64,000 nt of DNA from Blasia pusilla (taxonomy: Eukaryota > Marchantiophyta > Marchantiopsida > Blasiales): assembly GCA_050084515.1 (NCBI GenBank), contig CM114271.1, forward strand, positions 38,502,001 to 38,566,000, in the 5' to 3' direction. The translations under genes and the position numbers were made by a program. Below are positions 22,301 to 33,509 of the stretch, in pieces. The number at the start of each line of letters is the position of its first letter. Positions within the stretch are counted from its first letter, which is position 1. The notes below the pieces were generated by a model. It was not told where the DNA came from and did no database searches. It saw only the letters and a program-made list of their open reading frames with translations.

Positions 22301-24564
22301 GGCATTTCATGGGTGATTCTTGGGATGAATATCTCGAAGTAGATTGGTTCATTGTCAGATTACAGGACAAGTGTGATAAGTAATAGTGACCTTGGTAACC
22401 AGAGCTGTTAGTTATGTACTACCCCAATCAGGGAGTCAGTCCACGACTGATGAGGAGGTTTCTGTGTTGGAGCTAGAGTGTCCAGTCAACCTTCTGAATG
22501 TGTCCACATCAAAATGTCAGTGTGAGATAATTTGTTGAGCTGAGTCGCAAGAGTGTCTCACCATTAGCTGTCTTCTCTGTGTCCTCAGATGTGTGTCGGA
22601 GGTGTGGGAAGAATTGGGCTTCATGATTCAGCTCCTCCATCTTGGTAGTGTTTCACATGTAAATTGGAGCTAAATTTCTGGCCATTCACCAGCTGAAATC
22701 TCCTGCTAAGAGGATGTCCCCTTGTTGATGTATTAATAAACGTTACCTAACCTCATAAGGGAATTTCCTTCTGAGTGCATGGGGATTGAAAGAGCCGATG
22801 GCTATGAAGAGCTTTTTAGTTGGTCCTAAGTCCTCTGACATCTTGATCCAGAAGAATTTATTTTTCTTCATCAATGTTGGCTTTGGAGACAAGTGGTTGT
22901 AACCATGGTGCTACCAGGCATGCCAGACCTCCATGCAACTGGCCATTGCTGTTTGTGAGCTTGTCACAAGTATCTAAAATTTTAGACTCCTGGGTATGGG
23001 GAATGCTATTGGAATTACATGTGGTTGTTTCAGCAGAAAAATGTCAGGTCTTTGTGCCCCAAGTATGTGAAGGCATTACCGCCAGATCTCACTGTGTGAC
23101 CAGCTGGGTTGGTAAATTGGTCCTACCCATCTTTAAAGGTTTCTAGTAGAGCCCCTCTCTTCTTGAAGTCTTCACCTAATGAAACTAGAATATGTCAGTC
23201 TGTTCTTGTGATTTTGAGCTCTCATTACTAGTTGAAATCTTATTAGCTCTGGGGGTTCTCATCTTTGAACTACATATTATCCTGTCACTGTTTTGTCAAC
23301 TTTTTTCTTGACATTTTCAGTTATTCAGCTACGTGATGGGGTAGTCTGGTGCAAGGTAACTTTGAAGAAGTGCAAGTCACCTGACGATGCTGTCCATGGC
23401 CTAATTTATGCTGTGCATGGCCTAATTTATGGACTGCAGGTGAAGAAAGCAGAGGATCCGAGTCCAGAGGACAGAATTTCCTGCATTTTTTCTTGTAATT
23501 CAAACCTATCAATTTTGCTGGTCTCTGTTCAATACCGAGTACCTGCAGAAGGAGCCAATGTATGGGCAAAGGTTCTTTTTCAGACAATCCAGCCAGACAG
23601 GTAATCACCTTTGGGTTTTTCCTACTGAACTTTGAATACAGTGATCTGTTTTGCGGTCACATTTTGCACCTTCAATTTTATAACACTGCAGAAATAGAGC
23701 ATGAGGCATTGATTGAAGTCATAGTTCACCTGTGGTAAGAAAGCCTTCGAACTGACTGTTGAGTATTCATCATACAGAAAGCTCTTGCAAACTCTCATTG
23801 CTTATCACTAGGTTGTTAGTTTATCATCCTTCTGATTCTCTGAAGTGGTTCATTTAGCACAAGGACTTACCTTTTTCTGAATTGGAATGCATACTGGGAC
23901 AGATTCTGACCAGCTTGTCTTCTGCCGGCTTTCTTAGAGTCCTTGTGTTGGAGCATACACCAATCCATCACTTCAGGGGCAAGCTGTCAGTGGATGAACC
24001 TTCACTTTTTGTCCTGGAAACTGATGAACAAAAGGTAAGCATTCTCTCCAGCATTCACAAATCTAAGTAGTAACACATCCTGATTACTATTAAAGTGGGC
24101 ATGCCTAAACAGTATCCTGACAGTGCTGGCTGGACTCCTCTGCAGCTGGAGGATAAGGACCATCAACCTGTTGCCTCCTATTTCCCTACTGGAAGCTTGG
24201 TGGATGGTTTAGCAGCGGCTCTCTTAACCCATGTAAGATTTGGATTTCAATTTACTATTGGAAAGAGAAAATCGATCTTTGTCGGTTTTTCACAAATCAT
24301 GAATCTACACAACTACAGAATTTCTCAATGTTCGATCTGATTAGGCTGCTGTTTGTGTGAAATTGGCAGTGTCAATTAAGGGGGCTGAAAGGGCATCTTC
24401 TTCTGACATGGCCAGCAGAGGATACTTCAATGGTAAAGATGCTGGTTGCAACCCTTTCAAAACTGCTTAGTGTGATTCCAGAGGGGCCAGATTTGAATTT
24501 CCAAGAAGCAGGAAAACTTATTCTGGGCAAGAAGCGCCAGGCCATCAGTGAAATGTATACATGA
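19392..24564 (+). CDS. PSMG1: Proteasome assembly chaperone 1 (PAC1/PSMG1 homologue), six exons
   Basis: PAC1 works with PAC2 in building the 20S proteasome alpha ring. Exons by splice sites and phase: 19392-19508, 20268-20387, 23329-23600, 23938-24034, 24113-24232, 24370-24564. All junctions are GT...AG and phases agree, giving 921 nt and 306 residues (the human protein is 288). Key stretches: PKLLIVALSRVGIHLVHHLP (exon 2), LLVSVQYRVPAEGANVWAKV (exon 3), VLVLEHTPIHHFRGKLSVDE (exon 4), FPTGSLVDGLAAALLTH (exon 5). The end, EMYT, resembles the conserved end of PSMG1. Exon 3 contains a 21-bp in-frame tandem duplication giving AVHGLIY twice (23389-23430). Intron 2 (20388-23328) is swollen by a LINE relic and two hairpins. 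The start ATG at 19392 is followed by a short Pro/Ala-rich leader. The name rests on remembered family pattern. Confidence 0.82.
21114..21197. repeat. Perfect 36-bp inverted repeat with 12-nt loop, PAC1 intron 2
   Basis: Left arm 21114-21149 and right arm 21162-21197 are exact complements. The arm core reads gagcttctgagaaacctcta. The loop is 21150-21161. The perfection in an otherwise decayed intron suggests recent origin. It would fold into a very stable hairpin in PAC1 pre-mRNA. Confidence 0.95.
21445..21496. repeat. Perfect 21-bp inverted repeat with 10-nt loop, PAC1 intron 2
   Basis: Left arm 21445-21465 (starts aagttcgcaactaaccgaat) and right arm 21476-21496 are exact complements around the loop gctcaaaaat. 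It lies 250 bp from the 36-bp hairpin. The arms of the two hairpins are unrelated. Confidence 0.95.
21500..22870 (-). mobile_element. Degenerate LINE (non-LTR retrotransposon) relic in PAC1 intron 2
   Basis: On the minus strand at about 22620-22860 the conceptual translation reads FFWIKMSEDLGPTKKLFIAI and then GDILLAGDFSW. That is the pattern of the APE-type endonuclease of L1-like LINEs (the GDF motif follows a hydrophobic strand). Downstream, around 22070-22200, KREYTANKIIKVAEQMKALL resembles the helical linker between endonuclease and RT. An open piece follows at 21795-21511. The reverse transcriptase itself is not recognisable, so the copy is truncated and full of stops. Its ends were not found. 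Confidence 0.5.
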
Positions 24565-25978
24565 ACCTAGTATCTACCAATCTTTGAGGTTCCAGCAAGA
24601 ATCATGTAATAGCAAAAAAAAAAACAACCAAAAATTCGGATGACAAGTTTGGTAAGATAACAATGTGGTCATCCATCATGGAAAGGATGCCCCAAAGTAC
24701 TGCAGCCTTAACTAGGTGTCCGATGGTGAAACAAGTTTTTCTCTTGGGCTCAGCTACCGTACCTCGGCACATGTCAATGAATTCATACTCTAGCCTCAGA
24801 CGTTGCATCTTTGAATGGAATGTATGTGGAGTGGCCTGTGCCATAGCTGTTGCTTGTGACCCCAAAGACAACCCTATCTTTCATCTTATAACTGTGTATG
24901 CATACTTTCTTTCGGATGTCACGTGAATGGATGGCCTGCCCTATGTGGAACTTCTTTGGTGACCTCTTCTGGTAACTTTGAATGCATGAATGATGCAAAT
25001 ACCAAAAGGAAACACTGTAGGGAGAAACATTACTATTGTGGGTAGTGTTTGCAGATGACAAGTGAAACCAGAAAGCACTTGCATGTTGTGGCTTCTCTAG
25101 CAAGTGCTTGTCCAGAGTGATAGTCTTATCCACTGTCCTGTCCAATTTTTCATGATTGGAAAGAACCTTATCTGCAAACATGTACATCAGGGTCCTGGTA
25201 GTTTTTTAGCGAGTACGGGTACATTTCTGCTCTCTACAGGCAGTGATATTTTCTTGAATCCGGCTGGCTAAAAAGATACAAATACCAAGGAGAACTCCTG
25301 TACTCTGTTGGTTTTTTGCAAGGTGATTTGCAGCATGACACAAAGAGACCAACAGTGGACAAACAGATATTTCACTGTCAATATCTGTCCATTGGTTCAA
25401 AGAGCGAAAGCTGTGTCTGATTACACTGAAAGGAGATTCTAAATCACAATAAAGATCCGGGACACCTTGGGGATGTTGATGATGTTGGGACAACATGGTT
25501 GCCTGGAGATTGTTCATGTGTAACCAAACTAACTAACCAGCCTGACGTTCAACTTCATCCTCAAAGTCTCCAATTGATTGAACACTACCTGAAAACTCCA
25601 TCCAAGTCTAAATCAGCCGAAATACTGATGGACTTTATAAACTTTCCGCCCAAAAAAATGTACATGTGATCAAGCTGTGAGACATCTGACACCTGATAAT
25701 TCAATTTTTGCTTCTAACTACTGTTCTTCAAGCAATCCACGGCTGCAGCTTGCAATCTCAGAACTTTCAGACAGTTACAAAGTGGAATTTGATTCTGGTA
25801 TTGCTTGCTGCTACGCTGAGGCAACTCCATCCCCGTTTGGCAGTTCACAAACTGTGGGCCTGCCCAACTTCTTTCTGACATAGCAGTACTCTCTCTCCAT
25901 TGTGATTTATTCCCGTTCCGCTCGCTTGCACCCCATTATATCATACCATCCACATTTGGGGAAAAAAATTGTGGCAGC
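24565..25978. other. Convergent intergenic region between PAC1 and KISH
   Basis: It holds the 3' untranslated regions of both genes. Minus-strand frames at 24783-25187 and 25206-25517 show no domain and lie beyond the KISH stop codon, so they may be KISH 3' sequence or chance. Nothing else is supportable. Confidence 0.4.
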
Positions 25979-26737
25979 TCAGAAAAATAAGATGGACAGG
26001 CCCATGAGGAGACAACACCCAGCCACCCATGGGCTTAATCGCTCACCTGAGGAACACAAACAAGGAGAATACTTAGAGGCAGAGCACAAGAAAAAGTCTT
26101 TCAACTAGATGAATATGTCACTCCGACATCCTTCAACTAAAACAGGCACAAAGCTCACGAGTAAACATTCAAACTACTGCTATCTGCTGGTGGTTCAAAT
26201 TTACAGGCATTCCACTACCAGATGAGCCCAGGCATACAGAACAAGAAAAATAAGTAGAAAATTTTACCAATTCGGGCTGCTTTCCAGAAGAAACCTCGAA
26301 ACCTGTACCATAGAAGCCACCCACGACAAATGTAAATCAGTCTAGTGAACCAAAATACGGAACAAATACGAAAGAATTGAAGGAGAAATGCAGTTTCTTT
26401 TCTTCAATTTACTTGCAAACCACTGTTCTAATCCAGAACTGGAAAGCTCAGAAGCCTAATCTAGCTATCAAGCGAACACAAACTAATGCCCTTTGTTTGT
26501 TACTTTGTCCAAGCTTTCCATGAAGTCTTTGCAGGTAGGCCACCACTGAGTGAGGATGGCACCATCAACACTCATAACGTAGTCGTCTGACAACAACTGC
26601 TACCTGTGAAGAGCGATTCCCTACCCAGTCTTCTTCTCTAGAACCTTTGGGAAGTGGATCTTGATGTACGTGCAGGTGCAAATTACCAGGAGCACCACCG
26701 TGAGAAACGACTCAAAATTGAACAGGGCTGACTGCAT
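25979..26737 (-). CDS. KISH: KISH / TMEM167 small secretory-pathway membrane protein, three exons
   Basis: Exons on the minus strand: 26737-26625, 26302-26268, 26046-25979, all GT...AG with matching phases, total 216 nt and 71 residues. The Kish family (about 72 residues) are Golgi-associated membrane proteins of the constitutive secretory pathway. The N-terminus MQSALFNFESFLTVVLLVIC contains the first membrane segment, followed by TCTYIK. Exon 2 encodes FRGFFWKAARIG. Exon 3 encodes ERLSPWVAGCCLLMGLSILF, the second membrane segment, and ends in a final Phe and stop. These match the family in order and length. The middle exon is only 35 nt. It is convergent with PAC1. The 5' untranslated region is not defined. 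About 670 bp upstream of the start the duplicated block at 27408 begins. Confidence 0.9.
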
Positions 26738-27407
26738 ATCCACACATAAATAATCAGCTAGGAACACAAACTGTACTCATTAAGTAGTGCCTGTCGTAGC
26801 CTTGCCTAGGAACACAAAGTGGGAAACATAGTATACCCTTCACAACATTGACCGCCCTACAAAAGCAAACTCTACACTACACCTTCCAAGACAACCATGT
26901 TCCGAAATCTATCATGCTAATTAGCCAGAATCAAGAGCCAGCCTGGTGTTCCAATACCGACGAGTAAATGGGAGAATAGCGTTTACGATGATTACTCATC
27001 ACTATTATCAACATTTGCAGAAAGTAACCAAGTACTATACCAATAGTTCCACACTCGAAAAAAATACTTGAAAAGCACCATTAGCTCCGACATAGTCTCC
27101 CAACTCACAGCGCAAAGGATTCATTCCAAAGATAAATCACACTTGAAACAAATACGGCGTCAAAGATTTGATCTCCTGTCTCAAACTTTTGAAAATCTTA
27201 CAGACATCCACACACATCCGCTCGTGGTTGAAGAACAAGATTATGTGACAATGAGCTACAGACCATGGCTGCCGAACTCGCAGAAACCTCCGGGACGAGA
27301 TATTCCGATGTAGCCGCGCAGGAGAGAGTTGCCAACGAAGGCGAAATTGGCGTGCGCTCCTCCAGCACCGGGACCGAGCTGGCTTGGGGCTCAAGGGGCA
27401 CGCACCT

Positions 27408-28590
27408 GCATGAGTGTGCATCGCTTTCAGCTTTAGATTCAGACGGATTAAACCTGCATCGAACGAAATCGTCACACCCAAAAATTGGGGCAAAGGCAAC
27501 AAAATGATACACTGGCACGCAAAAAACTGCACTTGGATTTTCTAACTCTCGACCCAGAGAAGCAGGGTGAAAGGTTATCAATGAAGTCACGATGACTGTA
27601 ATATCAATCGGTGAACTCGGACGACATTCCAAGCACAGGACCACAGTAAAGCCGTAAAAGCTGCTGAGTGAAAAAGGCGTAAGCACTGCTGAACTACAGG
27701 GCGGAGATCCGCAGGTAAACGTTTCTGTTTCTGATCAGAGTGCCCCTCAAACAGGCGAATGGCTTCCACCGTCTACCAATTTCGGCTATTCCAAGATCTT
27801 CCTTATGCGTTGTCATTAATCTCATGCATAAGTCCACAAATCAGTCTTACCCTGTTCAATTTCAGGTTTTACAAGACTGTTTTTTCAATCACTGTCGTCG
27901 AGCCAACTATCGACCAAACATTCAAGAAAAAAAAAATGCAACTCTTCTGGCGGACATGAAAATTCACGAATTAGGAGACGAGACGCTTTCAACGGCTCCG
28001 ATCTGGGGGAAATCGTGGGTCCAAGTCTGTAAATTACTTAAAAGGTGCATGCTTCAAGACATCCACTTCCCTTCCTTCACATCCCAGTGGCTCCCCGTCG
28101 AGACAGACTCCCAATCACTACTGAATATCCGGCAAAACAATTACACCAAATCGGAAATTTTTGTACAATCAAACTCCATTGCAGAGAAGAGGAGAGATCC
28201 CTCCGCTCGACGGGAGGAAAATCATTCATCCGGTCCTCCTTGACAAGTTTTAGGCCAATTAAAAAACCCTTTCACTGTCAACATGACATGAACCTCAAGT
28301 ACGAACCCTACCGACCTAATCCACGATCCAGCGCAAAACAGGAGATTTCTGATCCAATCTCCTCACAAATGAACCATCTCTGGAACAGTAAGAATTTCAC
28401 ATGCCTACGCCACTCACCCGAAGAAGCCACAGCCACGACGCACGTCGGATGCGATTAACAATCCGGCCTACAACAGCTCCAATCGCACCTTCCTCCCAAT
28501 GCATGCATTCAGCGGGAAACAGGTCAAATTCCGCGCTCAAGCAAACATGCAATTTCTCTTGTGTTCACCAAATCAATCAGAGCTACTGCG
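27408..28590 (+). repeat. Inverted segmental duplication, arm A part 1 (copy of 53981-52810, inverted)
   Basis: From ctgcatgagtgtgcatcgct at 27408 to about 28590 this stretch matches the reverse complement of 53981-52810 nearly base for base with small indels. For example, acatgaacctcaagtacgaa at 28288 and its complement at 53103. In the other arm this sequence is the upstream region (promoter/5' untranslated) of the unnamed gene whose start codon is at 52697. Homology stops before that first exon. Confidence 0.9.
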
Positions 28591-29560
28591 TCGTCCTCGG
28601 AGCTCAGCTTACCTCACCGCGACTGTAGTTGTTATTGGTATTTTATGTCTTCCGTCCACCTTACTTAAGAGACCCTTCTATTGTAGGAAACAGGTTTCCA
28701 AAGTTTTATTGTAGGAATCTGGTCTCCATAACTTTACAACGATTCCAAGTCAATGGGTTTTGTGGCGGGCTTCAAGTTGTGGCAGATGCCGGAGCTAGAG
28801 GCGCACTTAGTAGTAGTCATAGTTCACTAGGAGTTGCTAGTATTGTTTCTCTTGTTGGTGAATTTAGTCGACAAGGGGAATGCCTCCTTTTCTTTCAAGG
28901 CCGCATATGGTCTTTGGATACTTGACTCTTCAAGTCCCCCTCTTCTGTTTTTCTGATGGGTTTTTCATCTTGCATATTTATTGAGGTTCGTCGCTTTCCT
29001 TCTTTGCGGGGTTTGAGCCATTCGATCCGGATTTTGGCACGAGTGCTTGGGGAAATAGAAGATTCTAATATATACTAGTAGGTGCTCGGGGTATGCATAT
29101 TTCATACTTAATTTATTTTATTACCTCTCCTTAATTCAACTCCCTCTGTCAAAGTGACATGTGTCGACATCATTGGAGTCTTTAGAGGACACATGTTAAC
29201 AGTCAACTCTTAAGGAGGGTTTCCTCAAACCCCATCCTCTTTTAATCATGGGGCTAATCATGTTGCCTACAAAAAAAAATTCTTGCTGCACATAGAGGGA
29301 AACATTTTCTTGTTACGGAGTTGTCACATGTCAAATAAAGAAGTGTTTGCAAATCAACAAGGCACTCTCCAATAATAATAATATATATTATATAGATTAG
29401 AGAGTATTATTCGAGAGTGTTCTTTCCATTTTCAAATTTTTATGGTGATATTCTATTAGGACATCTCAAGAGTGTTCATTCCATTTTAAATCCCTCTCAA
29501 CCAAAAGATCATTCTAAGTTCATTCAAAAATCCTTGAACTTCTTAAATCGGTAATATCAT
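28590..29560. other. Unique segment replacing exons of the duplicated gene in arm A
   Basis: In the other arm the interval 52800-51330 carries the first exons of the unnamed gene. Here about 970 bp of unrelated sequence occupies the same place. It has one short plus frame (28629-28925) with no recognised domain. A near-palindrome at 29362-29420 (cactctccaataata against tattattcgagagtg) marks its right part. Confidence 0.45.
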
Positions 29561-29564
29561 TTTA

Positions 29565-30775
29565 AAAAAGCTATAGATCTTGAAATCCCAAGATGGTGTT
29601 GTCCTCCATGTGAACAAATCCATCATGGAGGTTCTTCGTAACGATGCACAAGTCATTATTGACTATGTAAGTGAGTTGGTCATCCTTGAATAAGTATTTC
29701 CCATTTCTATGAATTTTTTGAGATATTATTATTATGGTACCATCTATATTATAATGGACTACCTTATATGGACAATAATATATTATAACGGAAAATCTTA
29801 TATGGACTGTAAGAGTAAGTAAGTATATATAGTATGGGTGACCTCATATGGATAATAAGACAAATTAGTGGGATAATGAGAAAAAATTGTAACATTCTTA
29901 AAATATAAGAGTTAAAGAAAAAGTGTGACATTGTAATTGAAATTTGTTGTTTGATTCAATTAGATGGGTAGAGGAAATGAATTTGAGTCGAGGAGAAAGA
30001 TATTTTTATTCATAAATAATTAAATTAGTTTATATTATATTGAGTGATATTAAGTTTATAATAAGACAAGATTGTGGGATAATTAGAAAAAATAACCAAA
30101 AATTAAATGTTTTCATTAATTCTTAAAACAAAAACTAGGGACAAAGATGTAGCTAGAGATAGGGAATAGGGAAAAAGGCTAAGCGTCTACAACAAAGAGA
30201 CCAAAAACAATACCTTCGCCTTCCTTGATGGGAAGGGAAAATGAATTTTAATGGAAAAGGAGTAGATATTATTTAAATTTTATGGAAGGGTGAAATTATT
30301 TAGGGAGTGGGATATCATTTAAATTTTAATTGAGATGTGAAATTATTTAGAAGAGTGGAATTTTATTATTATTTTAAGATTTAAGGAAATAAGAATTATA
30401 TTTAAATTTTGAAATGAAAAATATGACTAATTTTAAAGATAATCAAGTCAATTCATGTTTGATATTTTGGGAAAGGACAGTGAATTTTAATGGAAAATGG
30501 AAATTATTTCAATAATTAAACTTAACTAATAATTCAGTTAGTAAATGTTATTTTGGTGGGAAGAATGGGTATTCTTTAAACTTTTATGGAAGAATACAAC
30601 TATTGAGGAGATTTTGGTATTATTTAAAATCTAATTGAAGAGGAAAATTATTTTAAAATTGAAATATTAGTATACTTAAAATTGAAAATTATACATAAAT
30701 TTGAAATGATATATATTTTTAAATATTAAAAAATCATTTTTAAATGGCCATGCTAACAAGTCATTCCATATGGCG
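29565..30775 (+). repeat. Inverted segmental duplication, arm A part 2: broken exon plus AT-rich intron (copy of 51310-50160)
   Basis: 29580-29700 matches the exon at 51319-51206 of the unnamed gene (shared ggaggttcttcgtaacg and caagtcattattgactatg), but an extra base after its start shifts the frame. The following kilobase matches the AT-rich intron 51205-50160, ending at catgctaacaagtcattcca. The exon copy is therefore a pseudo-exon. Confidence 0.85.
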
Positions 30776-31269
30776 AAATAGGATACCCATTGGAAGTTTC
30801 CCCTTTTCTTTATAACATGTTTGTGGTCATTCAACTTTGCAAAGAATCCTCATTTCTAAGAGGGTTTGAGAGCGGTTGCTAGATCGGGGGGCTGCATATC
30901 CAAGACCCAATCTAGATCAAATGCAATGTAAGGATCTTCCTTAATCCAAGGCCCATGTTGAAAGAAATGTGAAGAGATATTTTGGTGGTATTCATAAGAG
31001 GTGAATGTTTCATTAGGCTATTAATGCCTTAGGCGTGATAAATAATGGAAGATAGATTGTAACGCATTTTATGCTTTTGGACTTATTCTCAATAGGTTGA
31101 CATTGCTTCTACCTACAAAGATAAGATATGCGATAAATTATATCTATCTAGCTACGATTATGTTTAAAGTATATAATGATTAGTGAGGAGTTTGAGACTT
31201 GCCTTATTGCAACAAATAGAAAAACAAGATTGGAGGCGTAAAGTCTCTGAATAAAATATTGGATATTGG

Positions 31270-32990
31270 ATTTTGGGCCAAAGTGCACATCTTCAGGAGA
31301 TCATTTTGGAACTCTATATCTTGATAAGATTGGTAGAAAATCATAGGGAAATGATGGGGAAAAATTACTATCAGACATGGCATTTGACGAATAAGGTGGA
31401 AGCTTGGTTGGATAACTTGAATGGTGCTAGCAATCTTATCACAGAGGAAGTATCGAATCAAATTGCCCACTATCTTGACGTGAGGTGGAGGGTATGGAAG
31501 AATCTTTCTCATTATACTACTATTGTCGTGCGCCTACTCTCCTTGAACGTTAATCTTGTTTGTTGCGGAAGCGTGCGTTCAGTAGGTCACGCTCTCAACG
31601 CTGATTTGCATCCAAACACGCACTTCGGTTAGTCGGGTCTTGGATCAATCAGCGGGATTACTTTCCGACTTCTCGTCTTGGACTCTCTCTTCAAGCTCAA
31701 CCTTCCTAGTTTCGCGGTTTCCAACACGGGCAAGTCTCAAAGACTTGGGGAGACTTTCGTCGTCGGTTCGGGGAAACGAAACGGCGTTTCGCGCCTAGCG
31801 GTTCCAACTGTCCGATGAACATCCAATGAGTTCCTCACCAAGACTCGCACGAAGTGAATTCGGGTTGGAATCCAAGTGTGGCGACAAAGTCCACTCCTTG
31901 GATCAGGTTTGGGTTTGGGTTTCGCGCCAAACTCCCGTTTCATCCGTGCCTCTCAAACGCCGTTTGGCGCCCAAAGTGGGTTTCGTTTCCGAGACATCTC
32001 AGAGAAGGTACTCCCCTTACTAGTACTTCTGGGGATCTCCGGGGCCCCTACATTTAGGGAAAGACACCGGGCCCCTCCATTGGCCCTCAACCCGATTGCT
32101 CTCTGAATCGTTTTCGGCCAATATCTCAGCCTGTACTTATGCGTTTGCTGAGATCTTTGGTGCGTTGGAAGCGTCTCAAGATCAGCTTTCCAACGCGCCC
32201 TTACTTGTCCCGAACGCATCTTGGAGCTCAACGTTATGGTCCTAAACACAGTCAGATTCTCCCAAACGCTAGTCATGTTCCAAACTGGTTCTCACCTCTT
32301 TGGGAACCAACCTCCAAGACTCAACTCATCTCAAGTCTCGGCTCGCGTTTGGTCTAGGTTTCCTGGTCGCGACCACTAACGCATGAAACGCACACCTCTG
32401 TTCCACGTTTCGTCTCTTAGACTTTTCCAAGAGACTCTTCCAAACGCCTCTCCAAAGCGCAAACCTCGCGGCGTGAGTTCCTTTGAGTTCTGATGTTTCG
32501 CTTGGCGCGTATTTGGTGTTGTTTGGTTATGAGGGTCGCGACAACTATGCTTCTCAATCCTAAGTATTTATTCTTCAAAGAGTACAAGAAACGTATTTTT
32601 GTGTCTAAGTGTATGTAAGGCCTTAGTGACTATTTTGACTTATGGGGCAAACGCATGCTGAAATTTACAAGTGATGCTCTATGATTTTTCAAAGTCAATT
32701 GTCTCATAGAACATAATAAATTCTGCTCTCAAGAGGATATATTGCAAAATATAGATTGGAAAAAATTTTCCACCACTCAAAATGGGTAGGAATGGTGGAT
32801 GGCTTATAAAGACTTGGCTCCCAAATTACAAAGCATTTCTATATGCATCTTGACACATAAAATCATTGCGTCTACTTGCAAGAGAAATTGGAACTCTCAT
32901 AGATTCACTAAAAACCAACATAGGAATTGACTAAAAGCTTCCACTACAAATGATCTAGTTTATGTACATTACGACAATCGACAAAGCCAA
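31270..32990 (+). mobile_element. hAT-family transposase relic, split by an LTR insertion
   Basis: The right part (32544-32985) translates to MLLNPKYLFFKEYKKRIFVS, then WWMAYKDLAPKLQSISICIL, then CKRNWNSHRFTKNQHRN, a stop, and LKASTTNDLVYVHYD. This is the order of the hAT C-terminal dimerisation domain (LNPKY, WW..Y, P.LQ.I...L, C.RNWS, LVYVHY). The left part (31273-31523) ends with DVRWRVWKNLSHYTT, which flows directly into the LNPKY block once the insertion is removed. Stops show that it is inactive. Element ends and terminal repeats were not identified. Confidence 0.7.
31524..32543 (+). mobile_element. Solo LTR (1020 bp) inserted in the hAT relic, 5-bp target-site duplication
   Basis: It starts TGTCGTGCGC and ends GGGTCGCGACA, with terminal TGTCG...CGACA. 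It is flanked on both sides by the direct 5-bp repeat ACTAT (31519-31523 and 32544-32548). Removing it restores continuity of the hAT frame. The base composition is clearly richer in G and C than the surroundings, with many aaacgc/gcgttt words. No internal repeat or protein domain is visible, so it is a solo LTR rather than a complete element. Orientation is arbitrary. Confidence 0.8.
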
Positions 32991-33006
32991 AGCTTTGTCG
33001 ATCCTA

Positions 33007-33170
33007 GATTGCCAACTTCTATATGGAACTTTAGAAGTTGGCCTATTAGATTTCGGAGCCAATTTAAAAACCACTTTGCCATCGATGTAGATTGCCAACT
33101 TCTGTATGGAACTTTAGAAGTTGGCCTATTAGATTTCGAAGCCAATTTAAAAACCACTTTGCCATCACTA
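33007..33170. repeat. Two tandem 83-bp units, each with a 10-bp stem hairpin
   Basis: Unit 1 starts at 33007 and unit 2 at 33090. They are nearly identical. Each unit contains gccaacttct and its exact complement agaagttggc about 12 nt apart. It lies just after the hAT C-terminal domain and could be subterminal sequence of that element. Confidence 0.85.
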
Positions 33171-33509
33171 AATCCAATAGAAAATACTTCTACCCGAAGA
33201 GCCTGTACCAGGGAACAACCACCTCCTATAATAGTTAAAAAAGGGCCATGTACTCTTTCAAACCTATCATTCCATTTTATGATGATATTAGCATAGAACT
33301 ACAAGATTCCAGAACCCTAGATCAATCTTAAATTTCTGCCTCATCAATTTAAGTTAATGCAATGGGAAGAAAAAGAAAATTCAATGTTGAGTTTAAAGGA
33401 GAAGAAAAATGTTTGTAGCCTTGAAGGCCCTTAGAGTTTATTGTGTTTTCCTTATCATTTCAATATATTTATTTATTTATCTTACTATGCACCTTTGTAT
33501 ATATGTGTA

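Noticed and set aside
27265-27507. Plus-strand frame starting MAAELAETSG in a GC-richer patch with a good start context
   Set aside because: No partner exons or domain. Its 3' half lies in the duplicated block, where the copy does not keep the same frame start. It could equally be KISH 5' sequence.
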